Of a stretch of DNA of 64,000 nt, positions 20,323 to 29,943 are shown in pieces. The stretch comes from Microcystis elabens FACHB-917. Lineage in GTDB: Bacteria > Cyanobacteriota > Cyanobacteriia > PCC-6307 > Cyanobiaceae. The stretch covers positions 1 through 64,000 of the forward strand of contig NZ_JACJSZ010000005.1 in assembly GCF_014698445.1 (NCBI RefSeq). The letters run 5' to 3'. Below the pieces are notes generated by a model, which saw only the letters and a program-made list of their open reading frames with translations, had not been told where the DNA came from and made no database searches. Both the position numbers and the translations under genes were made by a program. The first letter of the stretch is position 1; each line of letters begins with the position of its first letter.

Positions 20323-22173
20323 TCAGTCGGCCAGCCGCGGGCCGGAGAGCATCAGGCTGGTGGCCTCCTCGCCGACCCCGATGGGCACCAGGCCCAGGCC
20401 GTTGTGCACGGATCCGGCCACGCCACGCCCCTTGACCCGGTGGCTGCCGCCCATGACCAGGCCCGTGGAACTGCCTCCGTCAAGGTTGAGGGCATCCACC
20501 AGCCCCAGCTGCTGCAGCAGCCAGGCGGTTTCGGAGAGGGTGGGCCCGGCGCCGCCCCCGCTGCCCTCCAGGGTCACCAGCCACAGCTGGCTGCCGTCGC
20601 TGCCCACCACGGTGCGGGGGGCCGCCTGGCGCAGGAAGGCGGCCCCGAATCCCTCGGCGGCCCCGTTGAGCACGATGCGGCCGTTCTGGAGCAGCAGCGG
20701 GCCGCCCCCCATCACGGAGGAGGCGCTGCCCACCGGATCGCTCGGCCGGCTCTCGATCCGCAGCCGGTCCCCCTCGCTCCAGGGCAGGTCGGCCCCGCCG
20801 CGGGCCACCACCAGGGTGTCCTCCGGCCGCAGCGCCAGCCCCGCAGCCAGCTCGGCGCTGCTGACCCGGCGCTGCACCCGGTCGCCGCTCAGCAGCAGGC
20901 CCGTCTCGTTGCCGGTCAGGGCCTGATAGAGCCGACCCCAGTCGGCCGTGTAGCGGCTCAGGCCCCGCTGGGCCAGGCCGCTGTTCACGGTCAGCAGCGG
21001 CAGGCGCCGGCCGTGGTCGTCGCTGATCCACTCCTCCAGCCGCAGGCGGCCGAAGCGGGGCAGGCTTCGGGGCTCCCAGCCCACCACGCCGCGGTTGAGG
21101 ATCGGCCCGGACAGCCAGCGGCCCTGGTCGCGCAGGGCGCCGAGGGGCAGCCGGCGCACCCGGTTGAAGAAACCGCCGTTGATCGCCACCAGCGCATCCT
21201 GGCGCTGGGCCAGGGCCGCCAGGGAACTGAGTCCCGCCATGCCGTCGGGGCGACTGAGGGTGCGCAGTTCCAGGGGACCGGTGCGGGGATCGATGCGCAC
21301 GGCATTGACCAGCACCCGGGTGCCGCCCACGCTGCGCACCTGCTGGTCCCAGCGCAGCTGGGAGCCGAGCATGGCCAGCAGGCGCGGATCGATCGGTGCC
21401 GGAGCCTCCGGGGCCGTGCCGACGCTGCCGCCCTGCGGCAGGTCGATGACCAGCCGCGCCGGATCCCCCAGGGTGAAGGTGCGCAGGGGGGCAGCGCCGC
21501 CCGGCACCGCCAGGGTCAGATCCGCCCCCTCGGTACCGCTGCGTAGGCCCCGGGCGGTGAGCTGGGCTCGCTGGTCGGGGCGGCTGAGCAGGGGCAGCTG
21601 CAGGCTTCCCTCGCTGCTGCGCACCAGGGTGGGCCCGTCGAGGTCGAGCACCACCCTCCGGACGCCACCCTGCTCCGAACTGCGGACCTGCAGCAGCCGG
21701 GGGGCCGGGAGGCTCAGATCCAGCCGGTCCACGCGGCGTTCCGCCGTCACGCCCACGTCCCGCAGGAGGGTGGCCACGTCGATGGCGACCTCGTCCGCCA
21801 GCGACCGCTGCTGCGCCGCCGGCACCACCAGCTCCCGGCCGAACCATTCCACTGCCAGGGCGCCATCGGGTCTGGCGCGGCTGCTGAAGCCCAGCTGGCC
21901 TTCGAGCACCTCCAGAGGCAGCCACAGGGCCAGCGGCCGGCGGGGGTCATCGCCGCTCCAGCGCCAGGCGGCCTGCTGGCTGCGGCCGTTGAGCGTCAGA
22001 CCGGTGCCGCCCACCTCCGCTCCGGAGGCCGCCCGCGCCGGCACGGGCCGGCCGGGACGCGCGGTCGGCAGTTCCGGCAGGGCCGGGGGCGGCGGTGGCG
22101 GGGCGGCCCGGGAGACCGGGGGAGCTCCGATCAGGCCCAGCAGGGCCAGGGTGATCGGGAGAGTCCTGGCCAT
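20323..22173 (-). CDS. Exported NAGPA-domain protein (phosphodiester glycosidase family)
   Basis: A 616-residue protein with a signal peptide (MARTLPITLALLGLIGAPPV, Ala-rich cleavage site around 23). The C-terminal 300 residues match the NAGPA/'phosphodiester glycosidase' family: VAINGGFFNR, NRGVVGW, VMGGGPLLLQNG and the family hallmark DALNLDGGSSTGLV. A beta-rich N-terminal part (about 55-290) resembles AMIN-type or repeat modules but I do not recognise it firmly. It probably acts on surface glycans or exopolysaccharide in the periplasm or outer layer. It is divergent from gltB, 212 bases apart. Confidence 0.85.
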   Translation of the reverse strand: MARTLPITLALLGLIGAPPVSRAAPPPPPPALPELPTARPGRPVPARAASGAEVGGTGLTLNGRSQQAAWRWSGDDPRRPLALWLPLEVLEGQLGFSSRARPDGALAVEWFGRELVVPAAQQRSLADEVAIDVATLLRDVGVTAERRVDRLDLSLPAPRLLQVRSSEQGGVRRVVLDLDGPTLVRSSEGSLQLPLLSRPDQRAQLTARGLRSGTEGADLTLAVPGGAAPLRTFTLGDPARLVIDLPQGGSVGTAPEAPAPIDPRLLAMLGSQLRWDQQVRSVGGTRVLVNAVRIDPRTGPLELRTLSRPDGMAGLSSLAALAQRQDALVAINGGFFNRVRRLPLGALRDQGRWLSGPILNRGVVGWEPRSLPRFGRLRLEEWISDDHGRRLPLLTVNSGLAQRGLSRYTADWGRLYQALTGNETGLLLSGDRVQRRVSSAELAAGLALRPEDTLVVARGGADLPWSEGDRLRIESRPSDPVGSASSVMGGGPLLLQNGRIVLNGAAEGFGAAFLRQAAPRTVVGSDGSQLWLVTLEGSGGGAGPTLSETAWLLQQLGLVDALNLDGGSSTGLVMGGSHRVKGRGVAGSVHNGLGLVPIGVGEEATSLMLSGPRLAD

Positions 22174-22385
22174 CGGTGACGTCCTGTCTCCTGAGGCAAA
22201 AAGTTAGTCCCACCGCTCCTGGGTAGGGGCGGCTGCCTAGGATTGATGGTTCGCCCTGTCGTTGCGGACACGGCTGCTGCACGGGTGACACGGCAGCTCC
22301 TTGGCAGGCCCCCCCCTGCCGGCGTCCTTAGGCTTGTCCCCTCCAAGCCCGCTCCAGCTCCGTTTCAGCAGCCCCAACCCGGCCT

Positions 22386-25300
22386 ATGTCCTCCTCCGTT
22401 CCCGTCTGGCCCCACCGCGACAGTTCCGCCTCAGGCCCTGGCGAGACCGATGCCTGCGGGGTGGGTTTCCTGGCCCAACTCGAAGGGGTTCCCAGCCACT
22501 GGGTGCTCCGGCAGGCCCTGCGGGGCCTCCGCTGCATGGAGCACCGGGGCGGCTGCGGCGGTGACGGCGACTCCGGCGACGGGGCCGGACTGCTGACCGC
22601 GATCCCCTGGGGCTACCTGGAGGCGGTCTGGCCTGCGGCCGCCGCCTCCACGGCGGTCGTGCGGGGTCTGGGGATGCTGTTCCTGCCGGCGGATCCCGGC
22701 CGCCGCGAGCTGGCCCGCCGGATCTGTGACGAGGAGGCCGAGCGCCTCGGGCTCCTCAGCCTGGGCTGGCGGGAGGTGCCGGTGGTCCCCGACGTGCTCG
22801 GTCCCCTGGCGCGGGAGAACGCCCCGGCCATCGAGCAGTGGCTGCTGGCCGCCCCCGATGCGGTGCCCGGCGTCATGGCCGACGTCGACGCCCTCGAGTC
22901 CCTGCTGTTCCGCCTGCGGCGCCGCGCCGTCGACCGGGTGCGGGAGGTCTGGGGGGCCGACACCACCGATCTGTACTTCGCCTCGATCAGTGCCCGCACC
23001 GTCGTCTACAAGGGCATGGTGCGCTCGGAGGTGCTCGATGCCTTCTACGCCGACCTCCGCGACGAGCGCTTCAGCGTCGCCTTCGCGGTGTATCACCGCC
23101 GCTTCAGCACCAACACCCTGCCCCGCTGGCCCCTGGCCCAGCCGATGCGTCTCCTGGGCCACAACGGCGAGATCAACACGCTGCTGGGCAACATCAACTG
23201 GGCCAGGGCCGCCGAATACCACCTCGAGGCCGTCTGGGGGGATGCCGCCCGCGACCTGCGGCCCCTGGTCAACGCCGCCTTCAGCGACTCGGCCAACCTC
23301 GACGCCACCCTCGAACTGATGGTGCGCAGCGGTCGGCCGATCACCGACAGCCTGCTGACCCTGGTGCCGGAGGCCTTCCGCGACCAGCCCGAGCTCGACG
23401 ACCGGCCTGCGATCAAGGCCTTCTACGAGTACAGCGCCTGCCTGCAGGAGCCCTGGGACGGCCCCGCCCTGCTGGTGTTCAGCGACGGCCGCATGGTGGG
23501 CGCCACCCTCGACCGCAACGGCCTGCGGCCGGCCCGCTACTGCATCACCAGCGACGGCTACGTGGTCATGGGCTCGGAAACGGGCGTGGTCGAACTGGAG
23601 GAGTCACGGATCATCGAAAAGGGGCGCCTCGGCCCCGGCCAGATGCTGGCGGTGGATCTGGAGCAGCACCGGCTGCTGCGCAACTGGGATGTGAAGGAGG
23701 AGACGGCGGCGCGCCTTCCCTACGCCGGCTGGCTGCTCGACCATCGCCGCAGCCTTTCCCCCGGCGTCTGGGAGCAGGAGCGCACCCTCGGCGAACTGGA
23801 GCTCCTCCAGCAGCAGACCGCCTTCGGCTTCACCGCCGAGGACCTGGATCTGGTGATCGAGGACATGGCCGGCCAGGGCAAGGAGCCCACCTACTGCATG
23901 GGGGACGACATCCCCCTGGCGGTGCTCTCCTCCAAGCCCCACCTCCTCTACGACTACTTCAAGCAGCGCTTCGCCCAGGTCACCAACCCCCCGATCGACC
24001 CGCTGCGCGAAAAGCTGGTCATGAGCCTGGAGATGCACCTGGGCCGGCGCGGCTCGGCCCTGCGGCCCGACGCCTCCGGTGCCGCGGTCCTGCACCTCAC
24101 CACCCCGGTGCTCAACGAGGCCGAACTGGAGGATCTCGGTTCCCACGGGCTCGGGGTCACCACCCTCTCCACGCTCCTGCCGGTGGCCAGCGGCCCAGAG
24201 GGGCTCGAGCAGGCCCTGCATCGGCTCTGCTTCGAGGCGGAGGCGGCCGTGCGCAGCGGCTCCCAGATCCTGGTGCTCTCCGACCGCTCAGGCGGCGGCA
24301 TCAGCGCCGGCACCACCGCCATTCCTCCCCTGCTGGGGGTGGGAGCGGTGCATCACCACCTGCTGCGCCTCGGGCTGCGCCTGCAGTGTTCCCTGGTGGT
24401 CGACACCGCCCAGTGCTGGAGCACCCACCACCTTGCCTGCCTGATCGGCTACGGCGCCAGCGCCGTCTGCCCCTGGCTCACCTGGGAGACCACCCGCCAC
24501 TGGCTGGCCCATCCCCGCACGCAGTCGATGATCGAGCGGGGCAAACTCCCCCGCCTCGATGCCGACACGGCCCAGGCCAACGTGCGCAAGGCCCTGGAGG
24601 AGGGGCTCCGCAAGATCCTCTCCAAGATCGGCATCTCCCTGCTGGCCAGCTACCACGGCGCCCAGATCTTCGAAGCCATCGGCATCGGCGCCGATCTGAT
24701 CGATCTGGCCTTCACCGGCACCACCAGCCGGGTGGCCGGCCTCAGCCTGCAGGACCTGGCCAGCGAGACCCTGGCGTTCCATGCCAAGGCCTACCCGGAG
24801 CTGAACCGCACCAAGCTGGAGTTCATGGGCTTCGTGCAGTACCGCACCGGTGGCGAGTTCCACCTCAACAATCCGGAGATGTCCAAGGCCCTGCACGCCG
24901 CCGTGGCGGCGGGCCCTGGCTACGACCACTTCACCACCTACCGCACCCTGCTTGAGAACCGCCCGGTCACGGCGCTGCGGGACCTGCTTGAGCTGCTCCC
25001 GGCCCCGGTGCCCCTGCCGATCGAGCAGGTGGAGAGCGTGGAGAGCATCTGCAGCCGCTTCTGCACGGGCGGCATGAGCCTGGGGGCCCTCTCCCGCGAG
25101 GCCCATGAGGTGCTGGCGGTGGCGATGAACCGCATCGGCGGCAAGAGCAACTGCGGCGAGGGCGGCGAGGATCCGGCCCGCTACCACCCCCTCACCGACG
25201 TCGATGGCGCCGGCCATTCGCCCACCCTCCCCACCCTGCGCGGTCTGCGCAACGGCGACAGCGCCTGCTCCGCCATCAAGCAGATCGCCTCGGGCCGCTT

Positions 25301-26990
25301 CGGCGTCACCCCGGCCTACCTGCGCAGCGGCCGCCAGCTGGAGATCAAGGTGGCCCAGGGCGCCAAGCCCGGCGAGGGCGGCCAGCTGCCCGGCCCCAAG
25401 GTGGACGCCTACATCGCCTGGCTGCGCAACAGCAAGCCCGGCGTGGCCCTGATCTCACCGCCGCCCCACCACGACATCTATTCGATCGAGGACCTGGCCC
25501 AGCTGATCCATGATCTGCACCAGGTGAACCCCGCCGCCCGCGTCTCGGTGAAGCTCGTGGCCGAGATCGGCATCGGCACCATCGCCGCCGGGGTGGCCAA
25601 GGCCAACGCCGATGTGATCCAGATCTCCGGCCACGACGGCGGCACCGGCGCCTCGCCGCTGAGCTCGATCAAGCACGCCGGCAGCCCCTGGGAGCTGGGC
25701 CTCACCGAGGTGCACCGCAGCCTGCTGGAGAACGGCCTGCGCGGCCGGGTGCTGCTGCGGGCCGACGGCGGCCTCAAGAGCGGCTGGGACGTCCTGATCG
25801 CCGCCCTGCTGGGGGCCGAGGAGTTCGGCTTCGGCTCGGTGGCCATGATCGCCGAGGGTTGCATCATGGCCCGCGTCTGCCACACCAACAACTGCCCGGT
25901 GGGCGTCGCCACCCAGAAGGAGGCCCTGCGCAGGCGCTTCACCGGCCTGCCTGAGCATGTCGTCAACTTCTTCGTCTACGTGGCCGAAGAGGTGCGCCAG
26001 CTCCTGAGCGTGCTGGGGGTGGCCCGGCTCGAGGACCTGATCGGCCGCACCGATCTGCTGGCGCCTCGCGCCATCACCCTCACCAAGACCAGCGCCCTGG
26101 ATCTCTCCTGCCTGCTCGATCCGATCCCCGCCGCCGCCGACCGCGGCTGGCGGCGGCACGACGACGAGGCCCATGGCAATGGTCCCGTGCTGGAGGACGG
26201 CCTGCTCGCCGACCCGGAGGTGCGCGCGGCGATCGATTCCCACGGCCACGTCGTGCGCCAGCTGGCGATCGTCAACACCGACCGCAGCGTGGGGGCCCGT
26301 CTGGCCGGCGAGATCGCCGCCCTGCACGGCAACACCGGCTTCCAGGGGGGCCTTTCCCTCACCTTCCACGGCGCTGCCGGCCAGAGCTTCGGTGCCTTCG
26401 TGCTCCAGGGCATGGACCTGCGCCTGGTGGGCGAGGCCAACGACTACGTGGGCAAGGGCATCAACGGTGGTCGCATCACCGTGGTGCCCCCCGCCGCCGT
26501 CCGTGACCCCGGCGCCCAGGTGATCCTCGGCAACACCTGCCTCTACGGCGCCACGGGCGGTGAGCTGTTCGCTCTCGGCCGGGCCGGCGAACGCTTCGCC
26601 GTGCGCAACAGCGGCGCCCGCACCGTGGTGGAGGGGGTCGGGGACCACTGCTGCGAGTACATGACCGGCGGCGTGTTGGTGGTGCTGGGCAGCACCGGCC
26701 GCAACGTGGCCGCCGGCATGACCGGCGGTGTGGCCTTCCTGCTCGACGAGACCGGTGGTCTGGCGGCCCGCCTCAATCCCGAGTCGGTGGCGCTGGTGCC
26801 CCTCACCACCCCCGAACAGGAGGGGCTGCTGCTGCCGCTGCTGGAGGCCCACCTCCAGGCCACCGGCAGCGCCAGGGCCGCGGCGATCCTCGCCGACTGG
26901 GCCACCTGGAAGGGCCGCTTCAAGGTGCTGGTGCCCCCCAGCGAGACGGCCACGGTGGGTCTGGCCCAGCGGGAGGCGGTGGCGGCCTGA
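22386..26990 (+). CDS. gltB: Glutamate synthase, large subunit
   Basis: A 1534-residue GOGAT that transfers the glutamine amide to 2-oxoglutarate in the GS-GOGAT nitrogen assimilation cycle. The N-terminal glutamine amidotransferase nucleophile is Cys24 (ETDACGVGF), so 23 residues are a propeptide. The FMN/synthase region is in the middle; the 3Fe-4S ligands are Cys1159, Cys1165 and Cys1170 in GCIMARVCHTNNCPVG. The C-terminal GXGXG beta-helix domain is near 1260-1470 (VILGNTCLYGATGGELFALG). No small subunit lies nearby; cyanobacteria have ferredoxin-dependent (glsF) and NADH-dependent (gltB) forms, and this may be the ferredoxin form. It ends one base from convergent lipA. Confidence 0.95.
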   Translation: MSSSVPVWPHRDSSASGPGETDACGVGFLAQLEGVPSHWVLRQALRGLRCMEHRGGCGGDGDSGDGAGLLTAIPWGYLEAVWPAAAASTAVVRGLGMLFLPADPGRRELARRICDEEAERLGLLSLGWREVPVVPDVLGPLARENAPAIEQWLLAAPDAVPGVMADVDALESLLFRLRRRAVDRVREVWGADTTDLYFASISARTVVYKGMVRSEVLDAFYADLRDERFSVAFAVYHRRFSTNTLPRWPLAQPMRLLGHNGEINTLLGNINWARAAEYHLEAVWGDAARDLRPLVNAAFSDSANLDATLELMVRSGRPITDSLLTLVPEAFRDQPELDDRPAIKAFYEYSACLQEPWDGPALLVFSDGRMVGATLDRNGLRPARYCITSDGYVVMGSETGVVELEESRIIEKGRLGPGQMLAVDLEQHRLLRNWDVKEETAARLPYAGWLLDHRRSLSPGVWEQERTLGELELLQQQTAFGFTAEDLDLVIEDMAGQGKEPTYCMGDDIPLAVLSSKPHLLYDYFKQRFAQVTNPPIDPLREKLVMSLEMHLGRRGSALRPDASGAAVLHLTTPVLNEAELEDLGSHGLGVTTLSTLLPVASGPEGLEQALHRLCFEAEAAVRSGSQILVLSDRSGGGISAGTTAIPPLLGVGAVHHHLLRLGLRLQCSLVVDTAQCWSTHHLACLIGYGASAVCPWLTWETTRHWLAHPRTQSMIERGKLPRLDADTAQANVRKALEEGLRKILSKIGISLLASYHGAQIFEAIGIGADLIDLAFTGTTSRVAGLSLQDLASETLAFHAKAYPELNRTKLEFMGFVQYRTGGEFHLNNPEMSKALHAAVAAGPGYDHFTTYRTLLENRPVTALRDLLELLPAPVPLPIEQVESVESICSRFCTGGMSLGALSREAHEVLAVAMNRIGGKSNCGEGGEDPARYHPLTDVDGAGHSPTLPTLRGLRNGDSACSAIKQIASGRFGVTPAYLRSGRQLEIKVAQGAKPGEGGQLPGPKVDAYIAWLRNSKPGVALISPPPHHDIYSIEDLAQLIHDLHQVNPAARVSVKLVAEIGIGTIAAGVAKANADVIQISGHDGGTGASPLSSIKHAGSPWELGLTEVHRSLLENGLRGRVLLRADGGLKSGWDVLIAALLGAEEFGFGSVAMIAEGCIMARVCHTNNCPVGVATQKEALRRRFTGLPEHVVNFFVYVAEEVRQLLSVLGVARLEDLIGRTDLLAPRAITLTKTSALDLSCLLDPIPAAADRGWRRHDDEAHGNGPVLEDGLLADPEVRAAIDSHGHVVRQLAIVNTDRSVGARLAGEIAALHGNTGFQGGLSLTFHGAAGQSFGAFVLQGMDLRLVGEANDYVGKGINGGRITVVPPAAVRDPGAQVILGNTCLYGATGGELFALGRAGERFAVRNSGARTVVEGVGDHCCEYMTGGVLVVLGSTGRNVAAGMTGGVAFLLDETGGLAARLNPESVALVPLTTPEQEGLLLPLLEAHLQATGSARAAAILADWATWKGRFKVLVPPSETATVGLAQREAVAA

Positions 26991-26991
26991 C

Positions 26992-27921
26992 TCAGCCCCC
27001 GCCGTGGCCCCTGGGGTGCTCCCGCATCAGGCGTCGCACCTCGCCGGCGTGGTAACTGCTGCGGGTAAGCGGACTGCTCACCACCTGGAGGAAGCCCAGG
27101 TCGCCTTCCCCGTGACGGCGGAAGCTGTCGAACACCTCCGGCGACGCGAAGCGCTGGACCGGCAGATGTTTGGGGCCGGGGGAGAGATATTGGCCGATCG
27201 TGACGATGTCGACGGCGTGGGCGCGGAGATCGGCCATCACGGCACGGACCTCGCCGTCGCTCTCCCCCAGGCCCACCATCAGGCCTGATTTGGTGTAAGT
27301 GCGCGGCCAGCCCTCCCGCACCCGGCGCAGCAGCTCCAGAGAGCGCTCGTAGACCCCCTGGGGCCGCACCTGCCGGTAGAGCCGGGGCACGGTTTCGATG
27401 TTGTGGTTGAGCACCTCCGGCGCCGCCGCCATCACCGCCGCCAGGGCCTCCCAGGCGCCGCACAGATCGGGCAGCAGGATCTCGATCGTGGTGAAGGGGG
27501 ACGTGCGGCGCACGGCCTCGATGCAGGCCACGAACTGGCTGGCGCCGCCGTCGGCCAGATCGTCCCGGTTGACCGAGGTGATCACCACATGGCTCAGGCC
27601 CATGCGCCGCACCGCCTCCCCGAGCCGCTCGGGCTCGGTGGGGTCCAGCGCCCGCACGCTGCGGTCGAAGTCGATGTCGCAATAGGGGCAGGCCCGGGTG
27701 CAGCCCGGCCCCATGATCAGGAAGGTGGCGGTGCCTCCGGCGAAGCACTCGCCGATGTTCGGGCAGCTGGCCTCCTGGCAGACCGTGTTGAGTCTGAGAT
27801 CCACCAGCAGATCCGCCACCGCCCCGATCCGCTCCCGCTGCGGCGCCTTGACCCGCAGCCAGGGCGGCTTGGCGGGGGCGGGCCGGGGGTCGCTGACGGG
27901 CGCGGGCACGGGCACGGGCAT
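26992..27921 (-). CDS. lipA: Lipoyl synthase
   Basis: A 309-residue radical SAM enzyme that inserts two sulfurs into octanoyl groups to form lipoate on pyruvate dehydrogenase and the glycine cleavage system. Both iron-sulfur sites are intact: auxiliary Cys48, Cys53 and Cys59 ([12 protein letters not shown]) and the SAM cluster Cys74, Cys78 and Cys81 (CTRACPYC). [10 protein letters not shown] and [11 protein letters not shown] are typical. The first 20 residues are Pro/Ala-rich. ATG at 27921. Cyanobacteria often have two lipA copies; this window shows one. Confidence 0.97.
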   Translation of the reverse strand: MPVPVPAPVSDPRPAPAKPPWLRVKAPQRERIGAVADLLVDLRLNTVCQEASCPNIGECFAGGTATFLIMGPGCTRACPYCDIDFDRSVRALDPTEPERLGEAVRRMGLSHVVITSVNRDDLADGGASQFVACIEAVRRTSPFTTIEILLPDLCGAWEALAAVMAAAPEVLNHNIETVPRLYRQVRPQGVYERSLELLRRVREGWPRTYTKSGLMVGLGESDGEVRAVMADLRAHAVDIVTIGQYLSPGPKHLPVQRFASPEVFDSFRRHGEGDLGFLQVVSSPLTRSSYHAGEVRRLMREHPRGHGGG

Positions 27922-28006
27922 CGCTGGGCTGGGCGGACTGTAGGCAGGACGCTCGACGCACCCTGCGGAACCTGGGGGCTGCGGCCATCCCCTAAAGTCT
28001 GGCCAT

Positions 28007-28080
28007 CGGGATGTGGCGCAGCTTGGTAGCGCACTTCGTTCGGGACGAAGGGGCCGCAGGTTCGAATCCTGTCATCCCGA
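28007..28080 (+). tRNA. tRNA-Pro (anticodon CGG)
   Basis: A 74-base cloverleaf: acceptor stem CGGGATG (28007-28013) with CATCCCG (28073-28079), anticodon stem CTTCG/CGAAG around loop TTCGGGA, giving anticodon CGG, and T-arm GCAGGTTCGAATCCTGT. The discriminator is A and CCA is not encoded. It lies between minus-strand lipA and the cbiG-cobJ gene on the opposite strand, so it needs its own promoter in 27922-28006. Confidence 0.96.
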
Positions 28081-28098
28081 TTCCTTCCCTCCGGCCCT

Positions 28099-29943
28099 TC
28101 AGGCCAGGGCAGCGCCCGGATAGCCCCTCGGGGTGACCATGCGGCCGTCCTGGACCCGGGTTGAGCTGTTGCCTACCAGCACCAGGGTGAGCATGTCCAC
28201 CCGGTCCTCGGGCAGGGAGCCCAGGCTGTGGAGGCTGAGCGCCTCTTCGGCCCGCCCCAGCTGACGGGCCAGCAGCACCGGTGTGCTGGCCGGCCGGCCT
28301 TCGCCCAGCAGTTCGATGGCTCGGCCCAGCTGCCATGGCCGCCCCAGGGAGCGGGGGTTGTAGAGGGCCACGACGAAGTCGCCGCTGGCGGCCCCCTTCA
28401 GCCGCCGCTCGATCACCTCCCAGGGGGTGAGGCGGTCGCTGAGGCTGATGGTGCAGAAGTCGTGCATCAGCGGGGCGCCGATCCGGGCGGCGGCCAGCTG
28501 CAGGGCCGACAGCCCCGGGTGCACCGTGAAGGCCGGCCGGTCGAGCAGCGGCAACTGCAGCCAGAGTTCCAGGGCCAGGCCCGCCATGCCGTAGATGCCG
28601 CTGTCCCCGGAGGAGATCAGGGCCACGTCGAGGCCCTGGCGGGCCAGGTCGAGGGCCTCGGCGCAGCGGGCCCGCTCCTCCGTCAGACGGCCTTCACGCC
28701 GCAGCTGGTCGGGGCGCCGCAGGGGTTCCAGCAGATCGAGGTAGAGCCCGTAACCCACCCACACCGTTGTTGCCGCCAGGGCCCGGCGGGCATCACCGCT
28801 GAGCAGGTCGATCGGACCCGGACCGCTGCCCACCAGGTGCAGGCTGCCCCGCTGCGGGGCCCACTGGCGACCGGCCAGGGCCACCGCCAGGGTGGCGGCG
28901 CCCCGCTCCCCGCTGGCGGCGCGGCCGATCCGCTTCTCCAGCAGCAGGTGCGGTGACGGCTCGGCCAGGTCCGGCGCGGCACGGTACGTCAGCGGCCGGC
29001 CTGCCTCTGAAGCCGCCTCCCATGCCGCCTGGAGGGCGGCGGCTTCGGCCACGCTGGGGGTGCCCATCTCCCGGGCCACCGCCTCGGAGGGATGGGGGAC
29101 GGCGACCGCCGCCAGGGTGGGGGCGTCGTAGAGGCGTAGCGGCCAGCCGTGCCGTTCCGCCAGGGCCAGCAGGGCGGGTTCATCCCCCTTGCGGTCGATG
29201 CTGGCCAGGCCCGCCACGGCCCCCGGGGCCAGTCCGCTCTGCTCCAGGCCATCCGCCACCAGCCTCTCCAGCAGCGCCAGGCTGGTGTCCCGCTCACAGC
29301 CGATTCCCAGCCAGAGGCTGGGGGGATGCCAGCGGCAGCCCGCGCCGCTGCGGGGCCCGATCACCAGGGCCGCCCCGCCCTTCCCCTGGCCGCTGCCGGC
29401 CTCGCCGCAGACGGTGGCCTCCAGTCCCTGCCACAGCGTGGTGCCCGCCTCCTGGCGCAGTACGGGGCGGCCACCGCCGGCCGCGTCGACCATCAGGCCG
29501 CGCCAGTCTCCGGCGCCGCGGCGCCAGCCCCAGGCCTGGCCGAAGGCATCCAGGGGCAGCCGGCCCTGGGCGGCACCGGCACCGGTGAGCACGGCCTGGC
29601 CGCCGACCAGGGCGGCGATCTCCTCGGCGAGCCGGTCGCCGCCGGCGCCATGGCCCCCTAGCAGCGGCACCACGAAGCGGCCCCGGGGGTCCACCACCAG
29701 CACGGCCGGATCGTTCAGCTTGTCGCCGATCAGGGGGGCGATCAGCCGGGTCACCAGTCCGCAGGCGCCGACGGCCACCACCGCGTCGGCGGTGCCCCAG
29801 TGGCGCGCCAGCCATGGGCCGGAGGCCTCCTCCTCCGGCTCCCGGACCACGTGCAGCAGGCCGGCCTGCCGCAGCCGCTGCAGCATGGTGGTGGCCGCCG
29901 GCCCGAAGCCGAGGCCGATGTGGTCTCGCGTCGGGTCGCTCAA
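28099..29943 (-). CDS. cobJ: Fused CbiG-CobJ cobalamin enzyme
   Basis: A 614-residue fusion. Residues about 1-330 are CbiG-like (GACGLVTRLIAPLIGDK, VVPLLGGHGAGGDRLAEEIA, LWLGIGCERDTSL), which opens the delta-lactone of cobalt-precorrin-5A. Residues about 360-614 are precorrin-3B C17-methyltransferase CobJ/CbiH (LHLVGSGPGPIDLLSGDA, ISSGDSGIYGMAGL, GNSSTRVQDGRMVTPRGY). The two act at neighbouring steps of corrin ring contraction, and such fusions are known in picocyanobacteria. The start appears to be TTG 29943-29941, overlapping the upstream gene's stop as TTGA, which implies coupled translation. Confidence 0.93.
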   Translation of the reverse strand: MSDPTRDHIGLGFGPAATTMLQRLRQAGLLHVVREPEEEASGPWLARHWGTADAVVAVGACGLVTRLIAPLIGDKLNDPAVLVVDPRGRFVVPLLGGHGAGGDRLAEEIAALVGGQAVLTGAGAAQGRLPLDAFGQAWGWRRGAGDWRGLMVDAAGGGRPVLRQEAGTTLWQGLEATVCGEAGSGQGKGGAALVIGPRSGAGCRWHPPSLWLGIGCERDTSLALLERLVADGLEQSGLAPGAVAGLASIDRKGDEPALLALAERHGWPLRLYDAPTLAAVAVPHPSEAVAREMGTPSVAEAAALQAAWEAASEAGRPLTYRAAPDLAEPSPHLLLEKRIGRAASGERGAATLAVALAGRQWAPQRGSLHLVGSGPGPIDLLSGDARRALAATTVWVGYGLYLDLLEPLRRPDQLRREGRLTEERARCAEALDLARQGLDVALISSGDSGIYGMAGLALELWLQLPLLDRPAFTVHPGLSALQLAAARIGAPLMHDFCTISLSDRLTPWEVIERRLKGAASGDFVVALYNPRSLGRPWQLGRAIELLGEGRPASTPVLLARQLGRAEEALSLHSLGSLPEDRVDMLTLVLVGNSSTRVQDGRMVTPRGYPGAALA